Source: Trichomonas tenax
Taxonomy: Eukaryota > Parabasalia > Trichomonadida > Trichomonadidae
DNA: 64,000 nt
Reading direction: 5' to 3'
Assembly (NCBI GenBank): GCA_023091735.1
Contig: JALKBU010000122.1
Span: forward strand, 1-64,000
The position numbers were made by a program, and so were the translations under genes. Positions 50,371 through 59,208 of this stretch are shown here, in pieces (the stretch's first letter is position 1; each line of letters opens with the position of its first letter). The notes beneath the pieces are model-generated. The model saw only the letters and a list, made by a program, of their open reading frames with translations, did not search any database and had not been told where the DNA came from.

Positions 50371-52374
50371 TTAGAGAGCCTGGCCGGAGAAGAAGCCCCA
50401 GACCTCAACAGCATCAGCACGGAATTCAGAAGCACCAGCGAGGAATGTTCTAGCCTTTGTGGAATTGTACTGGAATCCGACACCGTAGCTGTTCTCTATG
50501 ATTGATGAGCAGTTTTCGAGATTGCCGTTGAGGGCAAGATCGTACTTACCGAATGTGAGTGTATCTTCTGTAGCGTAGAGTGTGATTGGTTCCTCTGTCT
50601 GGCCGCGGTTGGGGATGAAAGCGTCCTTATTGAGCTGGAAGAGGAAGGAGGATGTGCCCTTTCCGAATGGCTTTCCATCAGAGTTCCACTTGGAAGCAGC
50701 AAAGCCACCGAAGATGTTCTCACCGCTCTTGACAATGACGACTGTAATGCCGTGGTTGTCGATAAGCTTGTGGATCTTTGTGACTGTTCTGCCATCCGTC
50801 TCTGAGTAGTACATACGGTGTGTAACTGGCTGACCCTTGAATGGGAAGCAAAGGTAAAGACGGCGCTGGAGCTCTGGGCTTGTAAGGATTGCGGAGCCCT
50901 CGAATGGAAGGAAGGAGAGAGACTGACCTTGCTCCTCATACTTTTCTTCCTTACGCCTGGCCATCTTTGTAAGAGTTGTGATGTGTGGATCCTGGGCCTC
51001 TAACTGTGTTGATTCGCCTGTCTGGGAAGCTTCAGCATCTGGAGTTGGCGAGATGCCGCGACACTTTGGCTGCCGAGCTGGTCTTGGTGGTGAAACTTCA
51101 AGACGGCCGTAGACTTGGAGTTCTGCATCGATTTCAGAAGCGAGCTGTGGAAGATCGTTGCTCTCCTTGAGTGTTTCTGTCAAAACTTCTGTGAAGTGTT
51201 GAGCCTGGACGAATGGAAGTGGCTCACTGTTCTGCTGCTGGGCAGAGAGGAGTTCTTTGATGTTCTTGACCTCCTCAAGCTTGCGGATGAGTTCACCGCG
51301 GATTGCCTTGACCTGCTGGGCGCGAGCAGATGTTTGCTGGCGAGCCTCCTCAATGACCTTGGCAGCAATGCGTGTGATTTCGGCTTCAATGTTGATCTGT
51401 GTTTGCTGGATTTCCTTCAACTTGTCATTAGCAGTGTTAATTTGTGACTGTAATGTTTTCTCGCGTGCAATGAAGGTCTGGTTTGGCTTGATTGCTGTAG
51501 AAACAGCGTTGTCGTAGGCTTCCTTGAGATCGATGAGTTTGTGCTTTGAGGCTTCGCCCTTGGAGTGGTTGCCCTTAACCTTACACTCTAGGCAGACTGG
51601 GAGGTGGCACTTTGTGCAGTAGTACTGGACGAATGTGTCTGGATGGACTGGGCAGCGTTGGACGTTGATGATAGCCTCAGAGAGTGGCTTGCGTGCGTGG
51701 GCAGCTGTGAGCTTTGTCTTGTGCTGTGAAGCGTCGCACTTAGCGCAGAGCTTGCATTGGTCGTTATCGCACCAGATTGAAGCTGTTGGCTGTCCACAAT
51801 TGTTGCAGACCTGCTTGATAGCTGGGTCGTGCGAGATGTTGTCCTTGCCCCTCAGGCGGATGAGGCGGAGGCAGTTGATTTGATTCGAATTGAAAACAAC
51901 GAATTCGTTCTGCTCAGAAACGCGAATGGAATGGTATCCGAGTGGGAGTGTTGAGGATGTTGGAGCAATATCAGAGTAAACAGTCTCAGCGAGGCCTGTT
52001 CCTGCTTTCTGGTTAAAGTATACATTTCCGAGAGCAACAACTATGTGGACGAGCTCGTATGCTTCCTCGGAGCCATCGATCGGGACGTGGCCAGCGCTGA
52101 AGCGGAATCCGTTCTTTGGGTTGATCCTGACTCCATGGGAGGCAATGTCGCTGATTGGCTGACCGAGGGATGCAGCTGGAACGAAGATGTTGACAACGTT
52201 GACTGGTGAGAGTTGGCTGCAGAAGTTCTTGAAAGATGCGTTGAGTTGTTTTGTTGTGAGATCGTAGCACTCAGAGATAACGAGGTGAGGAGCGTTCAAC
52301 TGGAGCTGGAGAAGGTACTCCGAAAAGCCGTATTCCTCGCTCGAGATATCAACTTGAGGAAGTGTCGATGCCAT
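50371..52374 (-). CDS. PARP-like / B-box / coiled-coil / TLDc protein
   Basis: 667 residues. Residues 1-180 resemble the C-terminal half of a PARP/ART fold: GFRFSAG, then VHIVVALGNVYFNQ, LPLGYHSIR, NEFVVFNSNQINCLRLIRL (compare VALGNMYEL, LPKGKHSVK and NEYIVYD...VNLKYLLKL in PARPs). The Glu of the catalytic triad position is present, but the His and Tyr are not evident. Two B-box type zinc fingers follow (CNNCGQPTASIWCDNDQCKLC and CPVHPDTFVQYYCTKCHLPVC), then a coiled coil (about 285-370) and a C-terminal TLDc domain (about 500-667; GITVVIVKSGENIFGGFAASKW, GVGFQYNSTKARTF). A TATCACATTATTTC initiator-like sequence lies just upstream of the ATG. B-box and TLDc are firm; the PARP-like call is tentative. 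Confidence 0.8.
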   Translation of the reverse strand: MASTLPQVDISSEEYGFSEYLLQLQLNAPHLVISECYDLTTKQLNASFKNFCSQLSPVNVVNIFVPAASLGQPISDIASHGVRINPKNGFRFSAGHVPIDGSEEAYELVHIVVALGNVYFNQKAGTGLAETVYSDIAPTSSTLPLGYHSIRVSEQNEFVVFNSNQINCLRLIRLRGKDNISHDPAIKQVCNNCGQPTASIWCDNDQCKLCAKCDASQHKTKLTAAHARKPLSEAIINVQRCPVHPDTFVQYYCTKCHLPVCLECKVKGNHSKGEASKHKLIDLKEAYDNAVSTAIKPNQTFIAREKTLQSQINTANDKLKEIQQTQINIEAEITRIAAKVIEEARQQTSARAQQVKAIRGELIRKLEEVKNIKELLSAQQQNSEPLPFVQAQHFTEVLTETLKESNDLPQLASEIDAELQVYGRLEVSPPRPARQPKCRGISPTPDAEASQTGESTQLEAQDPHITTLTKMARRKEEKYEEQGQSLSFLPFEGSAILTSPELQRRLYLCFPFKGQPVTHRMYYSETDGRTVTKIHKLIDNHGITVVIVKSGENIFGGFAASKWNSDGKPFGKGTSSFLFQLNKDAFIPNRGQTEEPITLYATEDTLTFGKYDLALNGNLENCSSIIENSYGVGFQYNSTKARTFLAGASEFRADAVEVWGFFSGQAL

Positions 52375-52934
52375 TATGAAATAATGTGATAGAGGGACGA
52401 TTATTAAACCGCTGACAGGGCCCTTACATCGCTTGAGTTAACGAAAACCGTTTCTCTCAATTTCGATTTTGGCGGTTTTTTGTGATTTTTCGGAAGAGTT
52501 TTTCGGGTTTAGAGTGGTTTTCAAAGCGCTTTGACTGTTCAGTATGATAGTATATGGTGGATAATATTCTAATATATAATTTTTATAGCGCAATGATGAT
52601 ATTTTTGATAAATTAAATAAATTTGACCTGTGTTATGTATGGAGAAAGCAATATCGATTTGCATATCAAGTCTTGAAAAATACTAAGTTTTCAAATTAAC
52701 TTGAAAAAATAATTGCAAAGAAGAGGACAATCTTCGGATTTTTGGCATCTATGTAGTGTGTTTATGATGTTTTTGGTGTTATTTTGATGTTTATTTAATT
52801 TGGACTTCTTTTATTCAAATATTTTGGCAAGGAGGCCATAATTATTTCATGTAAAACAGTCCCAAAAACGTATAAAATGCTAATAATCCCTCTATGAACG
52901 AAGAAATCTGATATTCGTCGAATTAGTTCAGTCG
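52375..52934. other. Divergent intergenic region
   Basis: 560 bases between the starts of the TLDc gene and the next gene. It carries AAAACCGTTT (52444-52453), a Myb-type site, and a GGCGGTTTTTTGTG tract. No gene. Confidence 0.4.
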
Positions 52935-55900
52935 ATGCGGAAGCTGAAAACTATCCAAATCCGCCGCATTGATCCCTACAGGAATGCCATCCAGGAGTCA
53001 GCGAGGTCCTCGTGTAGGGTGGAAGCTCGAACGAGTGAGAAGCCGAAAGAGGAGAAAAACAAAGAAATAAAATTTACTCCGATGTCTGATGATGCTAAGT
53101 GCCTCGAAATGAGGGACATAATATACAAAGATGGAAAATTCGATCAATATTCTGACGAAGAATTGAGGAAATTCACATTTTTTGCTCATCAACAATTCAA
53201 TCTTTCACTCACAAACAAAGATTTTCACTCAGCCGAGATCTACAAGCTTCTGTTAGATAAAACAAATGAAGAAATCAGGTTAAGAAAGATACAGAAAATT
53301 CCACAACTTCAACTCCAGGAAAGAATCAACAAAGAAGCCGAAGAAATGGAAAAAACACATATGCAGAAGATTGATGATTTTAACAAAGAAACAGAATCTC
53401 ACATAAACGAGCTGAAAGAAAAACATCAGAAAGAACTCAATGAATTCGAAGAGAAATGGAAGAAGGAAAAGCCAAGACAGTACAGAAAGCCTAGCGCCGC
53501 ACTTCTCAATATGAAATACCAGGAACGATCCATGGTTATCAGTGGAAATATCTCTCAACTTCAGCCTTTGCAAAAGATCATACAAACTACGACAGCACGT
53601 GACCAGAACAACAAAATTGATACTTTTATTGTTGATTATCAATCATCAAAGAAATTGCTTATTGATCAGCAGCAGCGCGAGTTGAACAATTACCAGCGCA
53701 ACAGACAGCACCGCCTGGATCTAATGGGCCAACTCCAGCAGAGAGATTTGATGCATAAAAAGAATGAAGTTTCATGGGGAAAGCAAAAGTTCACGAGCAG
53801 GAAAGAAGCGCGACTGGAGCCAATATACTCATCCGTACAGCCTGAGTATAAAACGGAGATATTACTGCCAGAGATAGAGCCCCCACAGGACACATGGGAG
53901 AAGTATGCCAAAGAAAGGAAAGCGAAGCAGAAGTATGACGCGCGCCCGATCGAGGAGAATCCTCCTTCATCATTTTGGACATCGATTCCAAAGTGCCTTG
54001 CTGATAGTGCCAGAGAGAACCAAGAACAGAAAAAGCGCGACGAAGCCTTCATGCGCAAGCCTGAAGTCCGCCCGAAGACATCAAACCAAGCAGTCCCTCC
54101 ATTCTCTGGAAAATTGCCTCCTGCTTTAAGAAGCAGCAGAGGATCTTCGCGTCAGTCATCTCGCAGTAACGCTTCGAAGACAGAGGCAAGCTTGTCATCG
54201 GAACCCGCATCGCCACAGCCAGCAGAGCCTGCAAAGAAATCCGTCTCTTCCCAAAATTCTTTCACATCAGAAAGTCAGCAAAAATCCGTTTCTCCACAAA
54301 ATTCACAACAGTCATTTACATCCGAGAATCAACAAAAAGCTATCTCATCACAGCATTCACAAGATTCTTTTGCATCAGAACAACAACAGCAGCAACAGTC
54401 ATTCACTTCAAGCGCACCGCAGAAATCTTCTGCACCGAATTCAGCTCGCTCACAAAAGACAGATAGCGCTCGGTCTAGGAAATCTAATCATTCTGCAGGG
54501 TCTCAGAAGCAAGAAGAAACACAAAATAAGGAGCCTACTCAGCCAAAGCTTGGATTTTCAGATGTATTCAAAGCGAAGCTCGATCCTATGATCAAGGAAG
54601 TTGAAAGTTCATCATCAATGTCAAGAGTTTTCGAACCAGCTCAAACTAAGTCAGAACCTAAATCAAATGATGAGATTCCAAATGATTTGATCACAGAATC
54701 GTATAATGAAACGAATGATGACTTTGAAAGCGCTGATAAAGCCCCGCAGAACAATAACAAGGAATCTTCTGTTATGGAAAGTGATTTTGGTGATTCAAAG
54801 GCCAAAGAAACAAAGATAGATCTTTCTCTTTCCGGTGAAATAGAAAGACAATTCCAAGCCCAAGATCAGCATTCAACTGTAAAAGAGGATGATTTTTCAG
54901 ACGAACAACCTGATGATAAAGATGCCGAGAAGCATGATGAAAACGAATTCGATGAAAGCAATAATGATTTCGCAAGCTCTGATTCTGAAAAGCAAGATCA
55001 AAATGTAGAAAAACAGGAGCCTAACGAATCAGAAATTAGTAGAGACTTCATAAATGATCAAAGCAAGCAAGCAAATGAGCTAGAAAAAATCAGAGAGATG
55101 CACAATGATGAGCACGCCTCTGAAAAATTTACCGAGGATGAAAAGTTTGACGAACCAAAAGAAGAAGATAAGCATGAATCTGAAAAATTCGACACTAATG
55201 AGGAGAAGAATGGTGTGACTGAACAAAAAGAAGAGAAACATGAAGAAGAAAAATTCGAAGACATTGAAGAAGATAAACTCGATAAGGAGACCCATGGTGA
55301 AGAGAAGCAACCTGAGGAAAAATTCGAAGACTCAGAAAAGTCAGAAGACGAGAAACCTGAAGAAGAAAAGTTTGAGGATAAAGAGAAGTCAGAAGTGCAG
55401 AAACAAGATGACAAAAAGTTTGATGAACTTGAAGAAAACGAAGAAAAGAAACAGTCAGATGAAAAGTCTGAAGACGATAAGCACGAGGGAGAGGATCATG
55501 TCGAAAAGAAACTCGAAGGCAAAGAGAAACATGAGGATGAGAAATATGAAGAAGAAAAGTTCGACGATAATGAGAAAAATGATGAAGAAACTCATGAAGA
55601 AGAGAAAAATGATGAAAAAACTCATGAAGTGGAGAAACACGAAGAAGAAAAGCTCGAAGATAATGCGAAAGATGATGAAGAATCTCATGAAGAAGAGAAA
55701 CACGAAGAAGAAGAGAGACATGATGAAGAAGAGAAACATACAGTCAATCCAAAAGACGCTGAAGATAAACCCGCCAAAGCTATTCAGAAAGAAATAGCAG
55801 ATGCATTTATCAATTCTGATAAAGAACCAGAAGAAAAGGATTTTATCGAGCCATCAGCTGAAGAGAAGAATGAAGAAGATAAGCAAACAACTGAAGATAA

Positions 55901-57302
55901 AGCGAATCCAATAGAAACAAATGAAATTCATGACGAAGGCAATAAAGAAGAAGAAAAGACATCAGAGAGTGAAAAGCCGATGGATGAAGAACCAAAATCA
56001 CTCAACATTCTTTCACCAATTCATGAAAATCAGAAAATCACCGATGAACCAGATAAAGCAGGAGATAAGCCAGCAGATGAAAATTCGAAGAGTGGCTCAA
56101 AGCCAGTTAGCGGCCTATTTGCTGCTCTCTTTTCTTCGGAGAAGGAAGAAAAGCCTGAAGATGATAAACATGACGAAGAAACTCATGAAGAAGAAAAGTT
56201 CGAAGACGAAGATAAACATGAAGAAGAAAAATTCGAGAACAAGGAGAAACATGGAGAAGAAAAGCATGATGAAGAAACTTACGAAGAAGAAAAGTTAGAA
56301 AACGAAGAAAACAATGAGAAACAAGATGAGAAAACAGATGATTTCAAGGGAGAGAAGCAACCAGAAGAGAAGATTGAAGACAAAGAAAAGCCTGAAGATG
56401 ATAAACATGATGACGAAACTCATGAAGAAGAGAAACATGAAGAAGAAAAGCACGAAGAAGAAGATAAACACGAAGAAACTCATGAAGAAGAGAAACATGA
56501 TGATGACACTCATGAAGAAGAGAAACATGATGAAGAAACTCACGAAGAAGAAAAGTTCGAAGACGAAGATAAACAAGAAGAAGAGAAACAAGATGAAGAA
56601 ACAGATGACTTTGATGAGGAGACAAAAAATGAAGAAAGCAATGAGAAACAAGATGAGCGATCAGATGATTTCAAGGAAGAAAAACAAGAAGAATCAAACA
56701 ACATCAATAATGAAACTGATATTCATGGCGAAAATGTAGCTGAAGAGATACAGCCTTCATCCGAAATAAATAAAGAGAATCAGAATAATAAACCAGATGA
56801 AGAGAAACAAAAAACTGATGAAGGAAACACAGAGTCAGAATATTTCAATGATAAACTTGAACAGACAAAACACGAAGAAGAGGACAAGCAAGAAAATGGT
56901 GTATCTATTAACCCTCAAGAAGAAAAACATATAAAATCAAACACTGGAACACAAAAGCTCGACGAGGATGAGTTAGAAAATAGTCATGATGAGACTATTT
57001 ATGAAAAGGACCGCGAAATAGAAGAAGAACAAAAGACCGAATCAGATAAATCTGATGCCGAAGAAAGTATTACAAAAGATGCAAATGAAGAACTGCTGCG
57101 CGAGTCAGATATTCCAGAAGTGAATAATCAAGTGGGTCAACACGAATCAAGCCCTTTTGAAGACAAAGATGAATCAAATGTGGTAGATTCTGAACCAAAG
57201 AGTGAGTTGAACGAACATGAAACCGAGGGGCGAAACAATGAAGAAAAAGACAAATTAGAAAAAAATGAAAAGCAAAAAGAGGGAGAAAAACCGATGGAGT
57301 AG
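52935..57302 (+). CDS. Coiled-coil protein with long Glu/Lys/Asp/His repeat tail
   Basis: 1455 residues. Residues 1-330 are an ordered helical part with coiled coils (MEKTHMQKIDDFNKETESH) and a conserved-looking core (FIVDYQSSKKLLIDQQQREL). Residues 380-530 are Ser/Gln-rich with imperfect repeats of the type QKSVSPQNSQQSFTSEN. From about residue 540 to the end the protein is highly acidic, and between about 760 and 1250 it is made of variants of HDEETHEEEKHEEEK and FEDKEK units. The first part could bind a partner; the tail is probably an unstructured, expandable spacer. The frame ends at TAG 57300-57302, but similar codons continue downstream in another frame. No family recognised. Confidence 0.8.
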   Translation: MRKLKTIQIRRIDPYRNAIQESARSSCRVEARTSEKPKEEKNKEIKFTPMSDDAKCLEMRDIIYKDGKFDQYSDEELRKFTFFAHQQFNLSLTNKDFHSAEIYKLLLDKTNEEIRLRKIQKIPQLQLQERINKEAEEMEKTHMQKIDDFNKETESHINELKEKHQKELNEFEEKWKKEKPRQYRKPSAALLNMKYQERSMVISGNISQLQPLQKIIQTTTARDQNNKIDTFIVDYQSSKKLLIDQQQRELNNYQRNRQHRLDLMGQLQQRDLMHKKNEVSWGKQKFTSRKEARLEPIYSSVQPEYKTEILLPEIEPPQDTWEKYAKERKAKQKYDARPIEENPPSSFWTSIPKCLADSARENQEQKKRDEAFMRKPEVRPKTSNQAVPPFSGKLPPALRSSRGSSRQSSRSNASKTEASLSSEPASPQPAEPAKKSVSSQNSFTSESQQKSVSPQNSQQSFTSENQQKAISSQHSQDSFASEQQQQQQSFTSSAPQKSSAPNSARSQKTDSARSRKSNHSAGSQKQEETQNKEPTQPKLGFSDVFKAKLDPMIKEVESSSSMSRVFEPAQTKSEPKSNDEIPNDLITESYNETNDDFESADKAPQNNNKESSVMESDFGDSKAKETKIDLSLSGEIERQFQAQDQHSTVKEDDFSDEQPDDKDAEKHDENEFDESNNDFASSDSEKQDQNVEKQEPNESEISRDFINDQSKQANELEKIREMHNDEHASEKFTEDEKFDEPKEEDKHESEKFDTNEEKNGVTEQKEEKHEEEKFEDIEEDKLDKETHGEEKQPEEKFEDSEKSEDEKPEEEKFEDKEKSEVQKQDDKKFDELEENEEKKQSDEKSEDDKHEGEDHVEKKLEGKEKHEDEKYEEEKFDDNEKNDEETHEEEKNDEKTHEVEKHEEEKLEDNAKDDEESHEEEKHEEEERHDEEEKHTVNPKDAEDKPAKAIQKEIADAFINSDKEPEEKDFIEPSAEEKNEEDKQTTEDKANPIETNEIHDEGNKEEEKTSESEKPMDEEPKSLNILSPIHENQKITDEPDKAGDKPADENSKSGSKPVSGLFAALFSSEKEEKPEDDKHDEETHEEEKFEDEDKHEEEKFENKEKHGEEKHDEETYEEEKLENEENNEKQDEKTDDFKGEKQPEEKIEDKEKPEDDKHDDETHEEEKHEEEKHEEEDKHEETHEEEKHDDDTHEEEKHDEETHEEEKFEDEDKQEEEKQDEETDDFDEETKNEESNEKQDERSDDFKEEKQEESNNINNETDIHGENVAEEIQPSSEINKENQNNKPDEEKQKTDEGNTESEYFNDKLEQTKHEEEDKQENGVSINPQEEKHIKSNTGTQKLDEDELENSHDETIYEKDREIEEEQKTESDKSDAEESITKDANEELLRESDIPEVNNQVGQHESSPFEDKDESNVVDSEPKSELNEHETEGRNNEEKDKLEKNEKQKEGEKPME
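55216..56690 (+). repeat. Minisatellite-like coding repeat (E/K/D/H units)
   Basis: Degenerate tandem units with a core of about 24-27 bp (GATGAAGAAACTCATGAAGA type), densest at 55560-55740 and 56157-56590. Units are multiples of three, so length change keeps the frame. Confidence 0.7.
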
Positions 57303-57916
57303 AAATTCGAGAGTTAAAGCAAGATGATGTGAACAGTGATGAGAATTTAGATGACCAAGAATTAAAAGATAATGATGGCGAAATACCAAAATCCAAGAGT
57401 AAATCTGATGAATTTGGTGAAGAAGAGCATGCTGAAAGTAAATTCGAAGAAGAAGGAAAAGACAATGAAAATGGTTCGGGAATTTCTGTCTCGGATGTTC
57501 AAAATAATAAAGAATCGATATCCGAAAAGAATCAAAGTGTAGATTACCACGATTAGATTAAATCAGGTAATGATTCTCAATTCAAGTCCGATAAATTTGA
57601 GGAAGAAGAAAATAATATTAAAAAGCAAGAAAGTTAAAATCAAAATCTTGAAAATAATGATCTAGAAAAATCTAATATCGAAGAAAGTGTTCAGTCAGAA
57701 GAAAACAATTTACACGATTCCTCAAATCAGCATGAGCAAAGTGACAACAAGGGTTCAGATAACGAGGAAAATAAAGACACATTCGAAAATGTATCAAAAA
57801 TAGAAAATTCAGATAAGTATAACTTCTCAGAATCCAATGATTCGTTTAATGATAATGAATTAAGCGATATTAAGCCTAGAAGTGAATTTGAAGAGTCAGA
57901 AAACAATCAAATCTAG
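57303..57916 (+). pseudogene. Decayed C-terminal tail of the 52935-57302 gene
   Basis: Directly after the stop, the next frame (offset by two, or minus one) is open from about 57281 and continues the same acidic Glu/Asp/Lys/Asn composition (DENLDDQELKDNDGEIPKSK). It meets a TAG at 57554-57556 and a TAA near 57635, and then runs to TAG at 57914-57916. The A5 run at 57286-57290 is the likely site of the frame change. So the gene was about 205 codons longer and lost its tail to one indel and two later stops. Confidence 0.6.
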
Positions 57917-58007
57917 ACTATGTATTAAATAAAATGTATGTTATTATGAAATGAATTAGATTTTTCTCAATTTTAAACTGAAGACGATTATTTTCAATTC
58001 AAATTTG

Positions 58008-59180
58008 ATGCATCCAAAATCATTTTTTGAAATGGAAAAGTTTAAACTCGTGCGTGAAATCGGTCGTGGAGGCTATGGAAGAGCCCTCCTGGTACGCAGC
58101 GAGATTTCCGGCGAGCTCAAGGTGATCAAAGAGATCAATTGGGCCAGATCGACACCAGAAGAAAAAGAAGCGGCTCTCAACGAGTTAAAGATAATGAAGA
58201 TGGTGAACTGCGACAACATAATTAAAGTCTGCAGTGCCATTGAAACCAAAGGGAAACTTCTCATTCTCATGGAATATGCTGATGACGGTGACTTGGCGGC
58301 AAAAATTAACGGATCACGTGGACTATTTTGCGAAGAAGTGATTATCGATTTCTTTACACAAATATGCCTTGCGGTAAAGTACTTGCACGACCGTAAGCTG
58401 ATTCACAGAGACATCAAACCAGCAAACGTTTTCTTATGCAGTGGTGGTTTGGTAAAGCTCGGAGATTTCGGCCTTGCTCGTCCATTAGATTCCACATCGG
58501 ATGCAGCATTGACACAAGTTGGTACTGCTTTGTATGCGGCTCCCGAATTGCTCAAAGGCATCCCATACTCATTCTCAGCCGACTGCTGGGGCCTTGGATG
58601 CGTTTTATACGAATTGATGGCAAAAAGGCCTCCGTTCACAGGTCAAACTGTTGCCGAAGTTGCTCAAAACATTTGCAATGCACCAGTTAAAATCCCATCC
58701 AGATATTCCGAAGAGCTCAAAGAAATCTGCCATGGTCTCCTCGAGAAGGACCCATCCAAGAGGTTGACTGTAAGCGAGATTTTAAACAATCCGTTGATTC
58801 GAATCAAAGCAGCTCAGTTAATTGGAGCTAAAGAGGCCGAAGTCGAACTCGCCCACACAGTTTTCCACGGTCTTCCTGCAGGCGAAACGCCAATCGATTT
58901 CATCGAACTAATTGAAAAAATTCGCAACAACGAAAGTGAACTTCCAGAGGATGTTGATGACAGAATCACTTTCATGGGCCGTCCGATCGGTGTCTCAATG
59001 AGTATGTCCAATGAAGAAAAGCTGGAATCCGTTCGAAAATTTGCCGAAAATCTGGTTGGCAAAAAGCGAGCCTGTGAGTTAGAGGAGCTTTGTACGCATT
59101 CTGACAGGGAGGAACTCAAAGCGCACGAAGAATACTTAGTGGAGATGTTTGCTGGAATGAATGAAGTACTAAATGAATAA
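58008..59180 (+). CDS. NEK-family protein kinase
   Basis: 390 residues from the ATG at 58008; a second ATG at 58032 (MEKFKLVREIG) is possible. The kinase domain runs from about residue 10 to 270, with glycine loop GRGGYGRALLV, the VIKEIN lysine, HRDIKPANVFL, DFGLARP, GTALYAAPELL and W.LGCVLYEL. The overall pattern (N.IIK, EYADDGDLAAKI) is NEK-like; NEK kinases act at basal bodies, flagella and mitotic spindles. A 120-residue C-terminal part lacks a known domain. Convergent with the coiled-coil gene, 28 bp apart. Confidence 0.88.
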   Translation: MHPKSFFEMEKFKLVREIGRGGYGRALLVRSEISGELKVIKEINWARSTPEEKEAALNELKIMKMVNCDNIIKVCSAIETKGKLLILMEYADDGDLAAKINGSRGLFCEEVIIDFFTQICLAVKYLHDRKLIHRDIKPANVFLCSGGLVKLGDFGLARPLDSTSDAALTQVGTALYAAPELLKGIPYSFSADCWGLGCVLYELMAKRPPFTGQTVAEVAQNICNAPVKIPSRYSEELKEICHGLLEKDPSKRLTVSEILNNPLIRIKAAQLIGAKEAEVELAHTVFHGLPAGETPIDFIELIEKIRNNESELPEDVDDRITFMGRPIGVSMSMSNEEKLESVRKFAENLVGKKRACELEELCTHSDREELKAHEEYLVEMFAGMNEVLNE

Positions 59181-59208
59181 ATAAACCTTTTAATAAAAAT
59201 ACAAAACA

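Noticed and set aside
55240..56739. Long Lys/Met- or Phe/Leu-rich frames over the acidic repeat
   Set aside because: Out-of-frame readings of the GAAGAA-type repeat.
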